From Alphaproteobacteria bacterium (GTDB taxonomy: Bacteria > Pseudomonadota > Alphaproteobacteria > Rhizobiales > Xanthobacteraceae): 10,352 nucleotides of DNA. How positions within the stretch are numbered: position 1 is the first letter of the stretch; every line of letters begins with the position of its first letter. Under the pieces are notes generated by a model. That model was not told where the DNA came from. It saw only the letters and a program-made list of their open reading frames with translations, and made no database searches. The stretch spans positions 1 through 10,352 of the forward strand of contig VAZU01000231.1 of the NCBI GenBank assembly GCA_005884745.1, in the 5' to 3' direction. Position numbers and translations under genes: made by a program. Positions 6,639 through 10,352 of the stretch are shown here, one piece after another.

Positions 6639-8249
6639 ATGCGCGCTGCCGTAGGTCTTTTCCTCCCCATTGCCGCGGCAATCCTCGGCTGCTGGTGGTG
6701 GCTGGGCGCGCCGGTCGCCATGCCGCCATCGCCGCTCGATGCCGGCGAGAAGCTTTTTTGCGTATCCTACACGCCGTTTCGCGGTAACCAGACCCCGCTC
6801 GATCTTACGACCCGGATCGACGCCGGCAGGATCGAAGACGATTTGGCCCGCCTCGCGCGGCTCTCCGGCTGCGTGCGGACCTATTCCACGGATTTCGGCC
6901 TCGACCGGGTTGCCGAGATCGCTCGGCGCCACGGCATGCAGGTGATCCAGGGGGCCTGGATCGGCTGGGATCCGGAGCGCAACCGGCGCGAGGTCGAAAC
7001 GGCGGTCGCGCTGGCCAAGCGCTTCCCGGACACGATCCGCGCCGTCGTGGTCGGCAACGAATCCCTGCTGCGAGGCGAGATCGCTCCGTCCGAACTCGCC
7101 AACCTGATCCGCAGCGTCAAAGCCAGGATTTCGGTGCCCGTCACCTACGCGGATGTCTGGGAGTTTTGGCTGCGCTATCCGGAAGTGCATGCGGCGGTCG
7201 ATTTCGTGACCATCCACATCCTGCCCTATTGGGAGGATTTTCCGGTCCCGGCCTCCGAGGCGGCGGCGCATGTCGAGAGCATCCGCCAAAAGCTCAAGGC
7301 GGCATTTGCTGAGAAGGAGATCCTGATCGGCGAAGTCGGCTGGCCGAGCGCGGGGCGCATGCGCGACGGCGCGCTGCCGTCTCCCGCCAACCAGGCTCGG
7401 GTGGTCCAGGACGTGCTGGCGGCGGCGAAGCGGGAGCACTATCGCGTCAGCGTCATCGAGGCCTTCGATCAGCCCTGGAAGGAGCAGCAGGAGGGCACGG
7501 TGGGCGGCCACTGGGGCCTGCTCGACGGCAAGACCCGCGAATTCAAGTTCGCCTGGAGCGTTGCCGTTTCCGATCATCCCTATTGGCGCTGGCAGGCGGC
7601 GGCCGGAATCGCGCTTGCGGGGCTGGTGTTCGGCACGGCTTTCGCCGCCTGTCGGCGCGAGCCGCTGGTGAACGAGCCCGTGCTCGGCCGCTGGATCGGC
7701 GTCGCGGTCACCGGTTTGGCGGGTGGCGTCCTGATCGGCTGGGTGCTAGCCAATGTGCCGATCGAAAGCCTCGGGATCGACGGCTGGGCGCGATCCTTCG
7801 TGCTGGCGGCGCTCGCGATCGCCAGTCCGGTTGCCGGAGCAGCGGCGCTGATGCGCAGGACCGCCCTGCCGAACTTTGCCCAGGTGATCGGGCCGGCGGC
7901 GGGAAGAGTGCCCGATCCGCTCAAGCTGACGCTCGGGACGCTGCTCATCCTGCTTTGCATCTTCGCGATCCAATCGGCGCTGGGGCTCGTGTTCGATCCG
8001 CGCTACCGCGATTTTCCGTTCGCGCCCATGACGGCAGCCTTGGTTCCCTTCCTGGCGCTGTCGTTCGCGGGCCCGCGCCGCGCCGGCCGGCGTGCTCCGG
8101 CCGAGACCGTGGCGGCGGCGCTGCTCGCCGGATCCGCGGGTTACATCTTGTTCGACGAGAGCTTCGCCAATTGGCAGTCGCTCTGGCTGTGCGCAGTGTT
8201 CCTGGCGCTCGCGCTCATTTTGTGGCGCTTGCGGGACGCGCAAAGCTGA
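6639..8249 (+). CDS. ndvC: GH17 beta-glucan glucosyltransferase with C-terminal membrane domain (Bradyrhizobium-type NdvC)
   Basis: A 536-aa membrane protein predicted to act in the periplasm on the beta-(1->3)-glucan made by NdvB, adding beta-(1->6) linkages or closing rings by transglycosylation, as known for NdvC in Bradyrhizobium. Residues 3-22 form a signal anchor. Residues 35-310 are a GH17 domain closely parallel to that of NdvB: SYTPF (43-47), TYSTDFGLDR (81-90), GAWIGWDPERNRREVE (105-120), acid/base E141 in VVVGNES, HILPYWED (193-200), nucleophile E232 in IGEVGWPSAG, and EAFDQPWK. Roughly seven membrane helices follow (starting about 318, 352, 385, 430, 462, 490, 513) with no GT2 domain. 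Length fits the reported 62-kDa NdvC. ATG 6639 is preferred because it puts the anchor at the N-terminus; an ATG at 6540 would add 33 non-hydrophobic residues. Neither has a good Shine-Dalgarno motif. It diverges from the small exported protein gene across 247 bp, and its last 35 bp overlap the convergent membrane protein gene. Confidence 0.92.
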   Translation: MRAAVGLFLPIAAAILGCWWWLGAPVAMPPSPLDAGEKLFCVSYTPFRGNQTPLDLTTRIDAGRIEDDLARLARLSGCVRTYSTDFGLDRVAEIARRHGMQVIQGAWIGWDPERNRREVETAVALAKRFPDTIRAVVVGNESLLRGEIAPSELANLIRSVKARISVPVTYADVWEFWLRYPEVHAAVDFVTIHILPYWEDFPVPASEAAAHVESIRQKLKAAFAEKEILIGEVGWPSAGRMRDGALPSPANQARVVQDVLAAAKREHYRVSVIEAFDQPWKEQQEGTVGGHWGLLDGKTREFKFAWSVAVSDHPYWRWQAAAGIALAGLVFGTAFAACRREPLVNEPVLGRWIGVAVTGLAGGVLIGWVLANVPIESLGIDGWARSFVLAALAIASPVAGAAALMRRTALPNFAQVIGPAAGRVPDPLKLTLGTLLILLCIFAIQSALGLVFDPRYRDFPFAPMTAALVPFLALSFAGPRRAGRRAPAETVAAALLAGSAGYILFDESFANWQSLWLCAVFLALALILWRLRDAQS

Positions 8250-8592
8250 GGATGAGCAGGGCGGCCGCCAACCCCGCGGCGCCGATATTGTACAGCACGA
8301 TGCCGAACGCGGCGGCGACCATGGCGATCGCGAACAGCACCAGCGAGGGGCGGATCAGGTTGAGCCCCGCCACGCCGAGCGCGACCGCCCCGAACACCCA
8401 ATTCTTGAACAGGGCGATCGCGGCGTTGCGCGAAACGCAGATCCAGGTGGTCGCGCCGTCCTGGCAGGTGTGCGCCACCCAGGCCTGCTCGATGACGATG
8501 TAGCGCAGATAGAGCGCGTAACCGAGCGACACGAGCCCGAGCGCGATCAGCGCGTTCCATTCGCGCGCGGTCGGGAAAAACAATCGGGGCAT
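8215..8592 (-). CDS. Small four-helix membrane protein of unknown function, downstream of persulfide dioxygenase
   Basis: A 125-aa hydrophobic protein with four predicted helices (about 13-35, 60-80, 82-101, 103-118) and a short polar tail. The loop between helices 1 and 2 contains two cysteines, C43 and C52, and looks periplasmic if the basic N-terminus stays inside. I do not recognise the family. It begins 8 bp after the stop of the persulfide dioxygenase-rhodanese gene and has an AGGA ribosome binding site six bases before its ATG, so the two are probably co-transcribed. That hints at a role linked to sulfur or thiol metabolism, but this is only inference from context. Its 3' end overlaps the 3' end of ndvC on the other strand by 35 bp. 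That it is a real gene is supported by the operon spacing, the ribosome binding site and the regular helix pattern. Confidence 0.72.
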   Translation of the reverse strand: MPRLFFPTAREWNALIALGLVSLGYALYLRYIVIEQAWVAHTCQDGATTWICVSRNAAIALFKNWVFGAVALGVAGLNLIRPSLVLFAIAMVAAAFGIVLYNIGAAGLAAALLILSFARPASATK

Positions 8593-8600
8593 AGGCGATC

Positions 8601-9638
8601 CTACCGGGTGAGGGGGCCGTCGGCCTTCTTCCAGGCGTCGAGCCCGCCCTGGATGTGAAGCGTGGCGGCGAGGCCTGCCTGGCGCGCCGCTTCGACCGCC
8701 ATGGCCGAGCGCTCGCCGAAGGCGCAGTAAAATACCATGCGTTTGCCGGTTGCCGCCGCGAGCTCGTAGAGCATGCCGCCGGGCTGGATGTTCTCCTGGA
8801 GATCCGGATAGGGCGCATGCAGCGAGCCCGGAATGCTGCCGTGCTTCTCGCGCTCGCGCCGCTCGCGCAGGTCGATCAAGGCCACGTCCGCGCGGCCCAA
8901 GAGCGCCAGCGCCTGCTCGGCGCTTACCGCCCAGCCGCGCTTGGCGATCTCTTCCTGCGCCAGCCCGACCCGCAGGTTGGCCGGAACGGCCACGTCCATC
9001 ATCTTGGGGTTGGGCAGATGCAGGCTGTTCATCAGGTCGACGTATTCGTCGACCGATTTCACCTTGAGCCGCGGATTGAAGGCCTTCTCCTCGCCGATGG
9101 TGCTCACGGTGTCGCCCTTGTAGTCGTGGGCGGGGAACACCAGTGTCTCGTCCGGCAGCTTGAGCAGCCGGCCGAAGAGCGATTGGTACTGGGCTCTGGC
9201 GTCGCCGTTCTGGAAGTCGGTGCGGCCGGTGCCGCGGATCAGCAAGGTGTCGCCGGTGAACACCCGGTCCCCCATCAGGAAGCTGTAGGAATCGTCGGTA
9301 TGGCCCGGCGTGTACAGCACATCGAGATTCACGCCTTCGATCTGGAGCTGATCGCCGTCGGCGACCCGCATCGAGACCACGTCGACCCTGCTGTGCTCGC
9401 CCATGACCGTGATGCAATGGGTGCGGTCGCGCAAGGCGCCGAGCCCGGTGATGTGATCGGCGTGGACGTGGGTATCGACGGCTTTCACCAGTTTGAGGTC
9501 GAGCTCTTTGACGAGTTGGACGTAGCGGTCGACCTTCTCGAGCACCGGGTCGAGGATCAGCGCCTCGCCCCCGCGGCGGCTCGCAATCAGATAGCTGTAG
9601 GTCGAAGACACGCTGTCGAACAGCTGGCGAAAGATCAT
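8601..9638 (-). CDS. Persulfide dioxygenase (ETHE1-like metallo-beta-lactamase fold) fused to a rhodanese domain
   Basis: A 345-aa cytoplasmic enzyme predicted to oxidise glutathione persulfide to sulfite and glutathione, with the attached rhodanese moving sulfane sulfur between thiosulfate or sulfite and glutathione. Residues 1-240 are the ETHE1-type domain: THVHADH (H57, H59, D61, H62), GHT with H113, TGDTLLIRGTGRTDFQNG (D130, R139-Q143) and PAHDY with H171. Iron-ligand spacing H57/H113/D130 parallels human ETHE1 H79/H135/D154, and TGRTDFQ distinguishes it from glyoxalase II. Residues 240-345 are a rhodanese domain with active-site C305 in CAFGERS and a closing HIQGGLDAWKKA. The order matches the known bacterial persulfide dioxygenase-rhodanese fusions. 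ATG 9638 is chosen because a GGGAG ribosome binding site lies seven bases upstream and the next residues, MIFRQLFDSVSSTYSYLI, are a typical start for the family; an upstream start at 9722 would only add an unrelated leader. First gene of an operon with the membrane protein at 8215-8592. Confidence 0.93.
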   Translation of the reverse strand: MIFRQLFDSVSSTYSYLIASRRGGEALILDPVLEKVDRYVQLVKELDLKLVKAVDTHVHADHITGLGALRDRTHCITVMGEHSRVDVVSMRVADGDQLQIEGVNLDVLYTPGHTDDSYSFLMGDRVFTGDTLLIRGTGRTDFQNGDARAQYQSLFGRLLKLPDETLVFPAHDYKGDTVSTIGEEKAFNPRLKVKSVDEYVDLMNSLHLPNPKMMDVAVPANLRVGLAQEEIAKRGWAVSAEQALALLGRADVALIDLRERREREKHGSIPGSLHAPYPDLQENIQPGGMLYELAAATGKRMVFYCAFGERSAMAVEAARQAGLAATLHIQGGLDAWKKADGPLTR

Positions 9639-9784
9639 GGCACGCTCCCGGGTCGTGGGAAGTTCGTACCGAAACTCCGGCAATGCAAGCCCGGATTGGG
9701 GGCAGTGCTTGCCGGGCGTCATCGTGGTCCACGCTGGGCATCATCGTCGACTGAGGACGAGCCCCATTCTCCTACCCTCCCCCC

Positions 9785-9812
9785 GCCGAACCCGGGTGTT
9801 CCCGGGTTCGGC
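9785..9812. repeat. Perfect 28-bp hairpin, first of a pair
   Basis: Twelve-base arms GCCGAACCCGGG and CCCGGGTTCGGC flank the loop TGTT with no mismatch. The arms contain the CCCGGG palindrome twice. Confidence 0.85.
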
Positions 9813-9825
9813 AATTTCATGATTG

Positions 9826-9853
9826 GTCCAAGTCGGAAACATCCGACTTGGAC
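9826..9853. repeat. Perfect 28-bp hairpin, second of a pair
   Basis: Twelve-base arms GTCCAAGTCGGA and TCCGACTTGGAC flank the loop AACA with no mismatch. It has the same arm and loop length as the hairpin at 9785-9812 but an unrelated, less GC-rich sequence. Confidence 0.85.
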
Positions 9854-9869
9854 GAGCGGCGGGGAGGGT

Positions 9870-9892
9870 GGCTCCTCGCGGAGCGAGGAGCC
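9870..9892. repeat. Perfect 10-bp-arm hairpin in the mosaic repeat
   Basis: GGCTCCTCGC and GCGAGGAGCC flank a GGA loop with no mismatch. It could act as a strong RNA hairpin on either strand, but no T-run follows it on either side. Confidence 0.75.
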
Positions 9893-9997
9893 GGGTGGGG
9901 GGCTGAGCCAAAGCGGCCCCCACCCCTAACCCCTCCCCGCCGCTTCCGCGGGGGGAGGGGAACCCAACCGCTTCTATCAATGACAAGAAAAACGCCT

Positions 9998-10066
9998 ATG
10001 GTTTTCCCGGAACTGCCAGAAATCGATTCCCATGCGCATGCGCACCTGCCCTTGCAGATGTTCTGA
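9998..10066 (+). other. Possible 22-codon upstream reading frame overlapping the glmU start
   Basis: A short frame from ATG 9998 encodes 22 residues ending [11 protein letters not shown], and its TGA shares a base with the glmU ATG in the arrangement TGATG, typical of translational coupling. The frame is open well upstream of 9998, so it may be chance, and there is no good ribosome binding site before the ATG. It is listed because glmU itself lacks a clear Shine-Dalgarno motif. Confidence 0.2.
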
Positions 10067-10352
10067 TGCCTAGGACTTGCCTGACCATCGCGCTCGCCGC
10101 GGGCGAGGGCACGCGTATGCGATCCTCGCGGCCAAAAGTGCTGCACGCGATCGCCGGGCGCTCCCTGCTGGCCCATGTGCTGGGAGCGCTCGATTCCGCG
10201 CCCGGGACGGCCATTGCCGTCGTGATCGGTCCGGATCAGGAGGCGGTTGCGGCGGAGGTCGGCCGACTTGCCCCGTCGGCGGGGGTCTTCGTGCAAGGCG
10301 AGCGGCGGGGAACGGCGCACGCCGTGCTTGCTGCCCGCGAGGCGATCGCCGA
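10066..10352 (+). CDS. glmU: Bifunctional GlmU, N-terminal N-acetylglucosamine-1-phosphate uridyltransferase part (cut by window edge)
   Basis: Cytoplasmic enzyme that acetylates glucosamine-1-phosphate and then joins it to UTP, giving UDP-N-acetylglucosamine for peptidoglycan and lipopolysaccharide. The visible 95 residues are the start of the uridyltransferase domain: the nucleotide-binding loop LAAGEGTRM (10-18), K24 in [13 protein letters not shown] near 37-39, and [11 protein letters not shown] (77-87) with Q77 and G82-T83 matching E. coli Q76 and G81-T82. The remaining sequence, including the left-handed beta-helix acetyltransferase domain, lies beyond the right edge. The ATG at 10066 puts these motifs at their normal distances from the N-terminus. 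No strong ribosome binding site is visible, and the start overlaps the stop of a short upstream frame. Because only the N-terminus is seen, a single-function nucleotidyltransferase cannot be formally excluded, but the motif set fits GlmU well. Confidence 0.95.
   Translation, partial: MPRTCLTIALAAGEGTRMRSSRPKVLHAIAGRSLLAHVLGALDSAPGTAIAVVIGPDQEAVAAEVGRLAPSAGVFVQGERRGTAHAVLAAREAIA

Larger units (their letters stand above)
9775..9959. repeat. Palindrome-rich intergenic mosaic repeat with 12-bp terminal inverted repeats
   Basis: A 185-bp element whose ends, CCCTCCCCCCGC (9775-9786) and GCGGGGGGAGGG (9948-9959), are perfect inverted repeats. Inside lie a string of hairpins: GCCGAACCCGGG-TGTT-CCCGGGTTCGGC (9785-9812); GTCCAAGTCGGA-AACA-TCCGACTTGGAC (9826-9853); GGCTCCTCGC-GGA-GCGAGGAGCC (9870-9892); GGGTGGGGG with CCCCCACCC (9893-9925); and CCCCTCCCCGC with GCGGGGGGAGGGG (9930-9960). 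The first two are perfect, each with 12-bp arms and a 4-base loop, separated by 13 bases. A second copy of the outer arm type (CGGCGGGGAGGGT, 9857-9869) closes the first pair. No transposase and no clear target duplication are visible. It resembles multicopy intergenic elements of Rhizobiales (REP or RIME type), and I expect other copies elsewhere in the genome. Confidence 0.8.
9639..10065. other. 427-bp divergent intergenic region between persulfide dioxygenase and glmU genes
   Basis: No credible gene was found here. The middle is filled by the palindrome-rich repeat at 9775-9959. The left flank, 9639-9774, is the leader of the persulfide dioxygenase gene; the only promoter-like element seen is TTGCAT on the minus strand (plus about 9683-9688) with a poor -10, too weak to call. 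The right flank, 9960-10065, is the glmU leader and includes a short reading frame that overlaps the glmU start. Confidence 0.6.

Noticed and set aside
9639..9722. Upstream start for the persulfide dioxygenase at 9722
   Set aside because: The 28-residue extension is unlike the family, and the ATG at 9638 has a strong GGGAG site at correct spacing.
8215..9744. 509-codon minus-strand frame that includes the small membrane protein in one piece
   Set aside because: Only its last 125 codons make a sensible protein with its own ribosome binding site. The rest is an out-of-frame reading of the persulfide dioxygenase gene.
8655..9929. 424-codon plus-strand open frame opposite the persulfide dioxygenase
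   Set aside because: It runs antisense through a well-supported enzyme and on into the palindromic repeat, and shows no domain.
9775..9959. CRISPR array or tandem repeat
   Set aside because: The hairpins differ in sequence and there are no regularly spaced identical repeats.
9930..9960. GC-rich hairpin as a rho-independent terminator
   Set aside because: No T-run follows on either strand, and both flanking genes are transcribed away from it. It is better explained as part of the mosaic repeat.
1..10352. tRNA, rRNA or other structured RNA genes
   Set aside because: No tRNA cloverleaf, rRNA segment or recognisable riboswitch core was seen on either strand; nearly all sequence is accounted for by protein genes and the intergenic repeat.

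Overview
The window is GC-rich, tightly packed chromosomal DNA from an alphaproteobacterium. It most likely comes from a Hyphomicrobiales member near Bradyrhizobium, Rhodopseudomonas or the Xanthobacteraceae. The strongest pointer is the central locus, which matches the Bradyrhizobium ndvB/ndvC type of cyclic beta-(1->3),(1->6)-glucan synthesis genes. The persulfide dioxygenase-rhodanese fusion and the palindrome-rich intergenic repeat also fit. Assignments rest on reading motifs and on recall of families; no database search was possible.

Layout from left to right. (1) Positions 1-1632, minus strand: an L-lactate permease gene (LldP/LctP family), complete except for its last few codons, which run off the left edge. 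(2) A 323-bp divergent intergenic region. (3) Positions 1956-3125, plus strand: an M20D-type metal-dependent amidohydrolase, ending 9 bp from the stop of the convergent next gene. (4) Positions 3135-8249: the glucan locus. It holds ndvB on the minus strand (periplasmic GH17 domain fused to a membrane GT2 synthase), a small exported protein upstream of it on the same strand, and a divergent ndvC-like gene on the plus strand (GH17 plus a polytopic membrane domain). (5) Positions 8215-9638, minus strand: a two-gene operon of a persulfide dioxygenase-rhodanese fusion followed by a small four-helix membrane protein, whose 3' end overlaps that of ndvC by 35 bp. (6) Positions 9639-10065: a long intergenic gap dominated by a roughly 185-bp palindrome-rich repeat bounded by perfect 12-bp inverted repeats. 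(7) Position 10066 to the right edge, plus strand: the N-terminal pyrophosphorylase part of glmU.

How the genes work together. NdvB would polymerise UDP-glucose at the cytoplasmic face with its GT2 domain and pass the chain across the membrane. Its own GH17 domain and that of NdvC, both predicted to be periplasmic and both with intact catalytic glutamates, would rearrange, branch and cyclise the beta-glucan. The small exported protein between them is a candidate accessory factor. The persulfide dioxygenase-rhodanese operon handles sulfane sulfur and glutathione persulfide. The lactate permease, amidohydrolase and GlmU are ordinary metabolic or cell-envelope genes.

No wholly new multi-gene system is evident. 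The points most worth a second look are the mosaic intergenic repeat, the small exported protein of the glucan locus (odd cysteine count, possible internal deletion, stable hairpin just before its start), a sigma-54-like motif before ndvC, and the uncharacterised membrane partner of the persulfide dioxygenase.
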